Shown: positions 10,955 to 21,656 of the stretch, one piece after another
Numbering within the stretch: position 1 is the first letter of the stretch
Layout of the letters: each line of letters opens with the position of its first letter
Assembly: GCA_025526935.1 (NCBI GenBank)
Contig: JAHLKD010000036.1
Span: 310,001-374,000 of the forward strand
Reading direction: 5' to 3'
DNA length: 64,000 nt
Source of the DNA: Cladochytrium replicatum
Taxonomy: Eukaryota; Chytridiomycota; Chytridiomycetes; Cladochytriales; Cladochytriaceae
Notes under the pieces: generated by a model
What the model saw: only the letters and a program-made list of their open reading frames with translations
What the model was told of the DNA's origin: nothing
The model's database searches: none
Position numbers and translations under genes: made by a program

Positions 10955-11010
10955 GTTTATCTGATGACATGAGCTTTGGTGACCCAAGAGCTCATCTTCG
11001 AGGGGGCACC

Positions 11011-11519
11011 TGTTAAATTCTGTGTATCCTTGGAGGGCTTACCCATTGTTTTGTGCAATAGGCTTTTTCTCTTGGGCTTGAGAAGTTTTTATGCTATTGC
11101 TCGATTTATGTTTTGGGCAGTCATGCTGTTTATTTTATTTATTGTTATTGTTGAATATTCTTCTGTGTGGGAATATTTATTGCGGTGTGAGGGTGGCTGG
11201 TTCCTTGAGACAGTGGAACAAACCAAACACTCACACACCACAGGTATAAATAAAGGAGACAGTGGAACAAACCAAACACTCACACACCACAGGTATAAAG
11301 AAAGGAGACAGTGGAACAAACCAAACACTCACACACCACAGTCTTCCTGGTTAGCAATCCCAGCCTTGATTTGTATTAGCCACAGGCAACAAGGGAATTT
11401 GCTTTATCATCACCCCATATTCAACTGGGCCAAGAGACGGAACCTGGAGCTGTTTGTGCTAGCTAAAGTACAGCTAAACACGCCCTACCGCTGCCAGGAG
11501 AAGCCCTTGGTTTTTAACA
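11011..11519 (+). repeat. 3' long terminal repeat of the Ty3/gypsy element
   Basis: The LTR starts TGTTAAA right after the polypurine tract and ends TTTAACA right before LINE sequence resumes, so the termini are inverted repeats of the TG...CA type. It contains the 49-bp tandem repeat with TATAAA boxes. Without a 5' copy the exact ends rest on the inverted termini and the LINE junction. Confidence 0.75.
11207..11342 (+). repeat. 49-bp tandem repeat in the LTR, two full units and a partial third
   Basis: Units start at 11207, 11256 and 11305 with GAGACAGTGGAACAAACC. The first two end in GGTATAAATAAAG and GGTATAAAGAAAG. They are almost identical. Each full unit ends with a TATA-like box, so the array could act as a multiplied promoter or enhancer in U3; this is inference. 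Confidence 0.9.
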
Positions 11520-12497
11520 GGCTCTGCCCTCCCTGTCGAGGTTTCATTTAGATACCTTGGTCACTATTTTACTATTCAGGGTTTGATATTGCTGCAACTA
11601 TTGATCATCGCTTAGAGAAAGCTCGTGCAACATTGCATCTTTTTGCACATTATGTCTCGTACTTTGGTGGGTCTGCTCCTCGTGTTCCCAGGTTGTTGTT
11701 TTTGTCTTCATTAGACCTTCACTTGAGTTTGGTTTAGCACTTATTCGGCCTTCCACTGCTCAGCTTCAGGTACTCGAGCGTTTTTGTTATCATGCACTGT
11801 GTCGTCTGTTTTCGCTAGCCCATACCACTTCGTGTTGGTTTGTTGCTGTTTGCGCAAATTCCTACTTTTGAGTTCAGGCTGAAGTACCTTCAGGCATGTA
11901 TGTTTGCTCGCTGGTCTAGTGATTCCAGCCATCTGTTGCCAGCTGCTGTGTTGCAATTCTATCGGTCATCTCCAGTCAGTTATGGTGCATCTCCTTATTT
12001 TTCCGCTTGTCACAATGATCTCATTGTTCCTATTCCTGTTGTGCCCCCACTTCATCTGTTGATGTTGCATTTTCAGTCTTTAGCTGTTGCGCGTAATGGA
12101 CCAATTGCAGTTTCGTTTGCCCCTGTCCGCAATTTGAAACTTCGTCACCCTTTGTTGCTACCCCCACACCGACATTGCAATTGATATGCTTTCACCACAG
12201 CCTTTTTATCCTTCCCCTGCTTTTCCCAGTGGTTCTTGTTCTTCGTGCACTTAATCGCATTTGGTCAAACTGTCTTGGTTATGACCTAGTTTTGTCTCCC
12301 GCTCCTGACTCTATCTTGTCTGCTTTTGTTGATTTGGATATGCCTTAGTGTTTTGAAACATTTAACTTTTCCTACGGCTCGCGCTGCTCCCCATGTGCTG
12401 CCAATTTACGTGATTTTTACACTTGTATTTGGATTTTGCACCAGCGGGTGATATGTATTGGTTGGACAATAAATACATATTATGAAGTTCAAAAAAA
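11520..12497 (+). mobile_element. LINE family A 3' fragment, plus strand, ending in an A-rich tail
   Basis: The fragment starts directly after the gypsy LTR with GGCTCTGCC and runs to the LINE 3' end (TATTATGAAGTTC then A8). It matches the reverse complement of about 4130-2949. It carries the same ORF2 frameshift as the long copy (TTGGTTTAG near 11731). An internal deletion of roughly 190 bp lies at about 12168-12175, where the zinc-knuckle coding part is lost. Confidence 0.88.
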
Positions 12498-12502
12498 ATA
12501 AT

Positions 12503-13451
12503 AGCTCTGCCTGTCAATCTTTCATTTCGTTATCTGGGTTGCTTTTTTGGAGATACTGGATTTGATGTTTCACTGACTAACTCCCATCGACTTGCCAAAG
12601 CGCGTGCAGCTTCCTGTGCTTTGCTTTCTTTTTCAAGGATGTTTGGTTCTCATTCTCTGGTTGTGGTTCGTCATTTGTTTTTGTCTTTTATTCGACCTAC
12701 GCTTGAATTTGTTTATATTTTATTCTTCCCTCTGTTGCTTTTGCAAACCAGTCCGGACTTTTATTCACCAAAGTTTGTGTCGATTTCTTCGCCTTTCATT
12801 TCCACTTCAAATTGCTGGGGTTTTGCTGTTTTTTTAAGTTTCCTGACATTCAGTTTCGGCTTCAATATCTGCAGTTTCAGATGTTTCAGCTTTGGTTGGA
12901 TGATGATGCCCCTGATGTGGTTCACTCTATGTTGTCATTCTTTCTTCACCAGGGAAAGCATTTTCATTGTTCTCCTGTTCCTTTCAACAATCACTTACTA
13001 TTCCCGGCTGCAAATGTTGTAGTTCCCAACCCTTCTGATGTTATCGCAAATCACTTTCACCAAGTAGCCTCATCTGCCTATGGTTCTATAGCTGCTAGCT
13101 TTGCTCCCCTTGCATCTGCCGACCCTCATGCACTAGCAATTGCTCCTCTATGCTTCCCTATTTCGTCAATCTTGAGACTTCTGCAGTATCGTCGTGGACG
13201 TTTGTTTTATCCACCCCCACAAGCAGTGTTGTCGCTGCCGCGCTGCAACTCTCTCTAGATCTCATGTTTCAGAATGTTTGCACCCTTTCATCCTGCCCAA
13301 CCCACAATACAATTCACTTTTATTTGCAGATGATTTGGCTAGGGTTTTTACACTTTGGATGCTATGCAGGTTCTTCTCTCTGTCTACTTCTGGTGCGACA
13401 GCCTTGCTGACCAACTTTGCTGAACTTGATGAAGGGTTATTTCATGTTTAA
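12503..13451 (+). mobile_element. fragment of a second, diverged LINE family (family B)
   Basis: Translated pieces in several frames align with the ORF2 C-terminus of family A but differ strongly. Examples are a GCFFGDTGFDVSLT stretch, RHLFLSFIRPTLEF, and a CCRCRAATLSRSHVSECL zinc knuckle. Several frameshifts and stops show decay. It starts at a position homologous to the start of the neighbouring family A fragment (GCTCTGCC). The 3' limit is set by the last recognisable coding bases near 13451; the 3' UTR may extend to about 13640. Confidence 0.7.
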
Positions 13452-15117
13452 TCAATCACGTTTTCTCCTTGCATTTATTTTTTGGGCGCTGTTGAAAGCT
13501 TCAAAGTTTGCCAGTTTTGGTTCTGATACATACGTGCATACTGTGGAGAGTCATGCTTTCTATCAGATTTGAATGGAGCCGTGAGTTTTTGTGCCAGCTA
13601 TCTTAATAATTGGAGTTCAAACAATGCTACCCGTGTCCCATGCTTCTACTTAGGTATCATGGTGAATAGATGGAGCTAGAATGGATGGAGCTAGAATGGA
13701 TGGAGTGAGAATGGATGGAGCAAGCTCAAAGTAACAGAAAGTCGGACGTCTTGTGCTCCATGCATGTAGAAACTGGTGCCACCACAATCTGAGCACTTGA
13801 TTTTTTCTGCATTGGAAAACTAGAATGCTAGCACAGGTCATGCCGAAATTTGACACAACCACTGTTTCAGACACCACCTTGTGAAGGTCGTTGGGCGGAG
13901 TGCACAGAGAAGTCAAATTGTTCGGGCTGGGGAGGAAGCCAAAAAAGAGCTGGGACACCTCACACCTGAGGGACAAAGTCATGTAAGGCAGACAAAGTTT
14001 GATTGATACTGGATTCACTAGAACAAAAAGTAATGTCATCTGCTGGAGCAGTGATTCTGTACTCTCTTTCAACAGTAATGCTGTGAGCTTTTCAAATATG
14101 TTCTTGGTTTTCTTTTATCACAGAGAGCACCAAACTTTAATCAATGTTTACGCTACTCGGCCGCGACTGAAAGACTTATTTCAGAGGCTCTCGATATGTG
14201 GGATCACACCTGTTGTTCAGCTTTGACTGCTACCATAATATTGGTGTAATTGAGCTGCGGAGACTCAATTTGCTACTCAAGAACCAAGGAAACGAGCCTC
14301 AACACTAATCCAGACGTAGAATGGTTCTCCTTGAACCGGGCCAAGTAACTCAACTATCTTAGAGCTTAATGAATCGCACATACATCAATTCAGCCCCAGT
14401 GACGTATGTTAATAGTAGTCTAATTATTTTCGAAACATCACAGCCTCACTTAAAACCCCCTGCAACTGGGAAAGCGCAGCATGCTGTTTGTTGTCACCAA
14501 CCCCACAAAAAATTTCGAGGTGAGAAATTTGATGCATGGGGAGGTGATAACGAGAAGTATTGTGCTGCCTCAGGCTCACGCAGGGTTGAATGATAACAGA
14601 ATTATCAGGCGTAATGTTATTAGCGAAATTAGCTGGTTGGCGTCTTTCTTCTCAAAGCTGCAATTTAGCGCTGGAGTGTTACATGTACATACATCAAAGA
14701 AAGTCCCAACTTGGACGTAACAAGTGGATGCAAATAAGAAATGATGTACTCTCGGTTATGTTGATCAGCTGTGCATTGTGGATTATATCTTTGTGTAGCT
14801 TGTGCATCGGGCTGTGTTCAGGGGCTCAATGGGCTGTAATACTCAGTTTATTGTATTTGACGGCATCAGCTCCCGTATCTGAAGAACGCTGGCTTACGAG
14901 AGATCGTTGGCCACTGCAACTTTGGAATCTTTCCGACCTCTTGTCAAGTGGCAATTATACTTTCTCGGTGACTGTGATCAATGTTCAAGAAATATGAATT
15001 GCAAAATTGTTCCAAACATGCATCATCCATGATGTCCCTCTAAAATCAACTGAAATATGAAAATTTTCTTTGAATTGTGTAGGTAAGCGGCTTTTAGGTC
15101 AAGCTCGCCTGTCTGGA
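13452..15117. other. gene-poor stretch, no supported gene
   Basis: Apart from the minisatellite at 13664-13724, only short frames without domain features are seen on both strands. Confidence 0.5.
13664..13724. repeat. 15-bp minisatellite, about four units
   Basis: The unit is close to ATGGAGCTAGAATGG, repeated with small changes (AGCTAGA, AGTGAGA, AGCAAGC). Confidence 0.85.
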
Positions 15118-15125
15118 TATAAATA
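15118..15125 (+). promoter_or_regulatory. TATA box of the secreted Cys-rich protein gene
   Basis: TATAAATA lies 86 bases upstream of the ATG at 15211. The pyrimidine-rich CCACCAGCTCCCTC stretch between them is a plausible transcription-start and leader region. Confidence 0.55.
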
Positions 15126-15210
15126 CGGGGCTCTCGCCCATTCAGAGAACAGTTTCCATCCACCAGCTCCCTCAGCCTTTTAACCAATACCACCTGATCT
15201 TCAAAAAAAC

Positions 15211-15950
15211 ATGCTCTCCTCTGCCATGATTCTTGCTGCCTTGGCGTCGGCAGCCGTCGTCGTTGCGGTAAGATACTCTTCATGTGGGAGTACACGTGCT
15301 GATATCTTGTTTGATTTAGGCTCCGATCGAAACCTCGAGCGTGCCCGCCAACGGTACCGCACCCGCGTCTGTGGTCGTGTCAGAGGGCGCCCAAACTTAT
15401 ATCCATTTTCGACGGATTCCTTGGTGAGTATTAAACCCGCGATACAGCACACTACTGATCTCAATTTCAAACAGAGGTCACTTGGGTAAAGGATGAGAAC
15501 GGTACGATCATCCCCACCCACTTGGACCAGCGAGTAGCCAAAACGAAGCCTGGTCCGGCCGTCGGTGATCAGTGCACTTCGTACACCACCTACGAATGGG
15601 CGGGTTATTCCGAATACGATGCGACTTGGTACGGCTGCGTTACGTGCCAAGCGTCCGATGAAGTCTCCCGCACTTATGGATGGTCTGTCTCGGCTTCGGG
15701 AGGATACCAGGGTCTCAGCTTCGGCTATTCTTACTCCGACCAGGTTACCGTGACGTGCAACAACAAGCAAAACAACTTCTTGTGTATTCGCACCACCTAC
15801 CCACGTAAAAAGCGATCCGGAAATGCCAACGTCAAGAGCTGCAACAGCTGCAAGGGATGCTCCTACACTGGGCAACAGTGGGTTAAAGTGTATGGCTACC
15901 CAAGCGGTCCTTACAGCTGGTGCGAGAGTCGTGGGGACCAACTCTGCTGA
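15211..15950 (+). CDS. small secreted cysteine-rich protein, function unknown
   Basis: Exon 1 (15211-15267) encodes a signal-peptide-like start, MLSSAMILAALASAAVVVA. An intron with GTAAGA...TTTAG ends follows. Exon 2 (15320-15423) encodes a Ser/Thr/Ala/Val-rich linker. After a second intron, the main domain runs to TGA at 15948-15950. It has ten cysteines, many Tyr/Ser/Gly residues, a basic PRKKR site that could be cut by a Kex2-like protease, and closely spaced pairs such as CNSCKGC. I do not recognise the family. The second intron does not join in phase: exons 1 and 2 total 161 nt, and neither possible acceptor (exon 3 from 15475 or 15477) restores the frame of VTWVKDENG. Either one base is missing, the junction is unusual, or the gene is damaged. 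Confidence 0.6.
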
Positions 15951-17524
15951 TATAATGCAAGTCTCCTGAAATCTGTTCCATTTCATCTACATTTTTGTTT
16001 TTCTACGCGCGCTGTTCCCGCCACCCGTTTGCGTTTGATTTTCTGTCTCATGCATTTATACAGTTGCTCGTCTGCAGGCTTTCAACAGATCGCACATTTC
16101 AAAAATATTCCTCTCCATAAACGTTTTGAAGCCACAATTCACCATATTACCCCACACTTCCCCTGAGAGAGCGATGGAATTCGGCTTGCGCAAATGGTCA
16201 TTTGCGAGTGCTAGAATGGTGGTTGGCGAGCTAAAGCTTTCGAATCAGCAAGTGAAATGAAATTGTGGACGTTCTCGACTGGCGGGAGTCAAGTGGTCTC
16301 AACTTGGCGCATGTTTAATTGGAACGTGTGCGCAAACGGCCATGTAGACGTTCTGGATTGGTGGAAGTCGAGGAGCCTCCCCATTAGCTGCGAATTGTGA
16401 TGGATACCTCAAGCGCAAAGGGATTCATGTACCTTCCGACTGGAAGTCCTGCAGTGGAGGAAAGAGAGTGGGTAAGAGTTAAAGTGGAGTATAACGGCCA
16501 TGCAGCGAGCATGAGCGGGAACGTTACCACAGATATCTCCATGTCTGAAATAGGGGAGATCCAGTGAGCTGGAGCTCAAGTTAAGAAGATATTCTGACAT
16601 GGTGGCGAAACACTAGCTCCAGAATGTTCCCGTTACACCTTATATCTAGACTTGTTCTTCAAAGTTTCCTTATATTTAATATGATTAAAGGTGCCCACCG
16701 ACAAGAGTAACTGCGAGGCCTTATGTTGTTCTTATTGTCACACCAATTGGCGTATTCATTGGCATGGAGAACGGCTTCGAATTTTGTGTGGAATGAAACT
16801 AGCCGTAAAACCAGACTGCTTTCATGCGTTTGGTATAATTAATTTCCGTTTGCGGATGAGCTGGTTCTGAGCAGAACATCCCTGTACAACAATTCCAAGG
16901 ATCCAACTATCGGTCTGGGCACCTTGAGATTCTTGTTTATTATCGGCTGTCGGTTCCCAACTGGTTCTTTCGACAATGCACTCCGCTTTCTTCTCAATAA
17001 GTTGCCGACATGACTGCTAATGAGGCATAAAATCGGAAAGGTTACTCTTACAGATGTTTGTATCAAACCCACATTCCTGGTTCAGGTTTCGCAGGTGATT
17101 GAGATCTTTAGACTCGCAATAAGCCGTTATAAGAAGTTTGGTCGGTTCTTACTACGACCCTTCCACAATGCCCCGCAGATACAAACTGTGTCTAAAGCTG
17201 ACTTCACAAATCTTTCGTCCAAATAATGGGATTCCCTCCATTTGAAGTGTCAGCTCGGTCTCCAGCACATTAGCGATTTACCAGCCTTTGGATCTCGTTT
17301 GAAACTTGAAAACTTTTGCCGCTGTTCTGATTCTTCTCCTGGGCGTGCTCCGGTTTCTCTATCACGACAATTCAAATGTGCGGTTTTCTTTCCAAGGCTC
17401 GTGTTACTCTCTTTTTCGCCATTGTCCTGTTGGTTTTCTAAATGTTTCTTACCTGTCCAACAATTTCTTATTTTTTACTGTGGTCTTACTCCCAGCCACC
17501 AAAGTAACCTTCACTCCTTAAAAA
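15951..17524. other. intergenic stretch including the Ysc84-like gene leader
   Basis: No supported gene. Two loosely similar 27-bp blocks (GACGTTCTCGACTGGCGGGAG near 16268; GACGTTCTGGATTGGTGGAAG near 16348) may be a decayed repeat. Confidence 0.45.
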
Positions 17525-18763
17525 ATGTCGTCCCAGGAACTTTCGGCCGCCGAGGAATGCAAGCGTGCCGCTCAGATCCTCAATGTCTTCGTCAACTCGC
17601 AGATGGGCGGCAGCATCCCACCGCACTTTGTCGTCCAAGCGTTCGGAATCGCCATTCTTAAGGCAGCAACTGGTGTCGCCGTCGTCCGTCTCCCATCCGG
17701 CGGTAATCCAAAAAACAATTCCGAAACATTATTCTCAATTCCTAATTCTTGTATTCAGAATGGTCCGCTCCGTGTGCCATCGCACTCCACAACCCCAACG
17801 GCTCGATTAATGACCAAGAGACCGTCCTCCTCTTCATGACTGAGCGCTCCGTCGTCTCCCTCATCCAGAACGTCGCATTCACCCTTGGAGGAACGCACCG
17901 CTTCGAACCTGGCCCGATCTCGTCGTCCATGGTCCCCATCGACTCAAGCGTAGACGTGTATGTGTGGGTGCGCTTCAACGGTGGCTACACACACCCTGAA
18001 CTTTTATCCCGCGGCATGGCGGGCTGGTACGTCGGCGAGGACCGCACGCGGCACAGGCGGTGGCATGGACCCGAAGTGACATGGTACGACGTGCTTACGA
18101 ATCAGATCTCAGTGGATCGGAGTAGCATTGGAAACGCGTTCTATATCACCTTGAGGCTTGCGGTCGGATCGGCGAGGCCTGAGAACGGGAAGAAGAATTT
18201 CGCGACGATCGAGGGGTTGAAGCCTTCGTCGGTATCAAAATCGGCGGGTACGGCTGGGAACCCGCAGTTGCAGCAACAGCAGCAGCAGCAACAGACGCAG
18301 GCGGAACTCATGCAGTATCAGCAGAAGCTCTTGGAACAGGTACGATTTATGGACAGTAAACTTGCTTTCTATTGCTGGATAAAACTGTTATCTCTAGCAA
18401 CAACAAGTGGCAACGGTGCTCGCTGAGCAGGCGATGCAGGAACAGCAGCAACTTGCGCTCGCACAACAACAGCAGATTGCACAGCTTCAACAGATGCAAG
18501 CTATGCAGCAGGCTCAACTCGCAAATACCCTTGCCGCACAAAGGGGCGGCGTAGCTTCGCCAACGATGCTTCAAGCTCAGTCGCCAGCGCTTATGCAACA
18601 ACAGCTTCTTCAGCAACAGCAGCAACAGGCGTACTTGCTCCAGCAACAACAACTGCAACAACAGCAGCTGACGCCTGAACAGATGATGTTGCTTCAACAA
18701 CAGCAACAGCAATTGTACCAACAACAGCTGTATCAGCAACAACAAGGTTATGGTCGGTTTTGA
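17525..18763 (+). CDS. Ysc84/SH3YL1-type lipid-binding (SYLF) protein with Gln-rich tail, 374 aa
   Basis: The join is 17525-17702, 17759-18339 and 18398-18763, with all phases consistent. Residues about 10-200 form a SYLF (DUF500) domain: AAQILNVFVNS, IPPHFVVQAFGIAIL, VVRLPSGEWSAPCAIAL and FTLGGTHRFEPGP all match family blocks. SYLF proteins bind phosphoinositides and, in yeast Ysc84/Lsb3, bundle actin at endocytic patches. Here the usual C-terminal SH3 domain is replaced by about 150 residues dominated by Gln with Ala, Leu and Met, a likely disordered, possibly prion-like or coiled-coil tail. The start has an A-rich Kozak context (AAAAAATGTCG). Length and domain order otherwise fit the family. 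Confidence 0.85.
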
Positions 18764-21656
18764 ATCCTCATGTTTTCTATTTGTTTCACTTTGTGCTTTC
18801 TGGGTGGCAATAATACAAAAATACACAGTGTTCTGGTGTTCTGGTGTTCATTTTGGAAGCGAGGGCAAATTTGTATGCCACTTGACTATAAGAGAGGAAC
18901 TCACTGATCTAACCAAAACAATAAATCCCCAGAAAGTGCTTATCAAGTTGCATACCCATTCGCCTGCACCTTTCCTCAACCGCGTATGCCCTGGTGTTGC
19001 AAGTTTGCACAAAACTGTCGCCTTTCGATATGCTGTGATCCGATGCATTCCCCATGTGTAACGGAGAGATACATTCACTGTTTTGGTGAAAGAGACATAG
19101 TCCCAACATCTATGTAGACTGAATTCATTGGACCGGACTCGCTATCAATCGTCACTGTGCACAACGCCGGTTTCTTTTTGGTCCTTGAGTTTTGTGGTTG
19201 ACAGGGAGGGAGATAATTACTCCACTTGGCGGTGGACCGTGCAGTGCCCTTGAATACAGCTTCAGGTCGAGTCTTGCAAACACAAACTACCGCATGACCG
19301 TAATTTCGTTTTGCCCAACAGCCTCTTCGCGAAATATCAGGAGCTTAAAAAATACGGCGCTCTCCTCGTAAGATTGGGGCGAATTGTCAGATTCGGTATA
19401 TTCTTGTGTATTCAGGTATGCTTCGACCAGTGACCAGTGCGCACCGTACAGATGGTACTGTCATGTTTGTCCAAATATGCCGTTACCGTACTTATGATTA
19501 CGTGCGCCCGTAAAGAAACAGTACTGACCTTGGCGACGATGTGACTCAGCGTGAGCAGATATGGGTCTGCTGCCTCCAAATTTTGAATATGGATGGGACT
19601 TCAGGAGGTTCACAGTTGTTGTGGACATGCTCCAATTAAACACTCGCTTTGGACCGACTTTGCTGAAGATACGAATGGTTTTAACATATTTCTCGTAAAT
19701 CTTAGGATTTCACTCGACAGAAAGTACCACCACGACAATTTCCCCAACTGCTGTAAATGTCTCCGACTCGGACATCATCGAGAAAGTTGTTTGTGTCAAG
19801 AAACGTCACGATATATATGTCAGTAACATGCGGTTAATTTTCATTTTAACGAAAATAATGCTTCGGACGGCATCCAGCTCAGAAGACTCGATCTTGCAAA
19901 GAGGACTGCAATCGAGAGTGCAAGGGGGCGAAACTAAAACACCTCCGCCGCTCTTCTTCCAGCAATACGGACATGGCCTAGGAAACGGTGAGGCTCTTGT
20001 GATTGAAATCTATGTCCTGTGCCAATCTCCGATCTTCTGCTTCCAGCATGTATTTCTGTGTCTCGTCGGGTATTAAACTTTTCCGGGATTGGCAACCCGT
20101 GGAGCCCGAAACAGAAAAACGGATCCTAGATCAGCTCGGCCTTCATCCTCAATCATTAAAACAAGAGCGCGGTGGTTGCCTTTCGCGGCAATCGACGGAC
20201 TGTATGCGTCACTGACGAGTCCATTCAAAGCGCAAAGCATTAATTTTGTGCACAGCAGCAAGGTGTGTGCTTCTCCAACTCTTTTCCTCAGGTATGATTT
20301 GAAGCTCTCTGTTTTAGTTGATCGTCGGACGACACAGCCCAACAAAGAAGGAAAGTGCTAAGCATACTGTTGTAATATTCTTGTTTTACGCTAATGGTCA
20401 TTTTTAACTCATGTAGGCAGCAAGATTGAAGCGCTTCAGTTTGGAATGGTAGCCCTGCCGCGGGACAAATGACAACCCAACCACACTTTTGAGCACTGGC
20501 GCCATGATAATGAAATCAGGGTCTGGTAGTTTCACCCTGTTAAGAACGATCAAAAGTTGAAAATTCATGTTCTCACCACGAATACTCACTACGAATACTC
20601 ACTGTAACATTTCTTGTCAAAGAGAGTATCTGATTCTTTTATATTGTTCGAGAAGAATTCTGTGACGTAAATATTGCGTAATAAAAAGTTTACACACACT
20701 AAGAATTGGTACCAAACTTGCGACAAATGTGTGATAGAAATAAATGGCGCGAATCGTACAATTTTAATGATAAAAGGGTATCTCTCCTTTGAGCGTTTCA
20801 AAAGGAATGTCCTTCACTTTACTTCACTCCTCAGAATGGACCCAGCTCCTGCAGCTGGAGCTCACCACATTCTGTTTTGTTTCGATATGGATGTAGATGC
20901 AGTTTCCGGAAAAGCCATTTGCAAAATGTGTAACGGGGTGGAACTATGGGAGTGAATTGGATGAGAAGACGGCGCACCAAGTGCAGTGATATAGATCGAT
21001 CGATTATGATATAGGAGCTAAAGAAGCACAGAAACCCTATGCTTAACCAATTGTCCCATTAAACCAAAGGGCTGGCTTATCACTATTTTTCATCACGACT
21101 CCAGCACAATCGTTCCGGGTGGGTGAACCTAAGGTTGACTTGTTAGGTGAACTGGCGATGTGGGGACGATTGACTACTTGCGATTGTAGGTGCAGTGCCT
21201 ATGAAAAGATTCAAAACAATTTCTTGCTGATCGCCCAAATGCAAATTGGTGACACTTCCTGGGATTGAACGTTTCGGTGGGCCGAAATGGTCTCTGATAA
21301 ACCTGTACCAATTTTAGTCCCGGTCGATGTACATCAGGAGGAGTCTTTGATGGCACAGGGAATCTCATCCCACGCCGTTCCCCCTCGTCGAAGTCGCATA
21401 TAGCTTAACAATTCGATCGAAATGCATACGGTGTGCTTTGAAGGACGGTGACTCGTTCGAAGGGAAACGATGGTATGTTTGCTTATCGCTTGTTACGATA
21501 GCGGCATACGTACAACTATTTTTGATCCATCGTTTTTAATATAGGTTCATTAAGAAAATTATGTCAAATTTTTTCGCCATCCTCGGAACCTCCGAGTTGC
21601 AAAGCTTGCCCTTTTAAAGGGCCTGCAAAATCTCTGGGCAAATCAATCAACTGAAA
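18764..21656. other. 2.9-kb gene-poor stretch
   Basis: I see only short unsupported frames here, with no repeats, RNA genes or mobile-element coding. The last 200 bases are the presumed P450 promoter. Confidence 0.5.

Larger units (their letters stand above)
8803..11519 (+). mobile_element. 5'-truncated Ty3/gypsy chromovirus-type retrotransposon with 3' LTR
   Basis: The internal region starts within RNase H. Gag, protease and reverse transcriptase are missing. It continues through integrase and a chromodomain, a purine-rich polypurine tract (GAGGGGGCACC, 11000-11010), and a 3' LTR of 509 bp bounded by TGTTAAA and TTTAACA. No 5' LTR is present in the window. LINE family A sequence flanks both sides, and about 170 bp of it (8630-8802 and 11523-11696) occurs on each side of the element. 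Confidence 0.85.

Noticed and set aside
13664-13724. CRISPR-like array
   Set aside because: It is a simple 15-bp tandem repeat without spacers, in a eukaryotic genome.
14590-14997. 135-codon plus-strand frame with hydrophobic stretch
   Set aside because: It is a single frame in AT-rich sequence, with no promoter, homologous motif or splice support.
15201-15986. 261-codon minus-strand frame over the secreted-protein gene
   Set aside because: The plus strand has TATA box, signal peptide, introns and a Cys pattern. The minus frame crosses these and lacks features.
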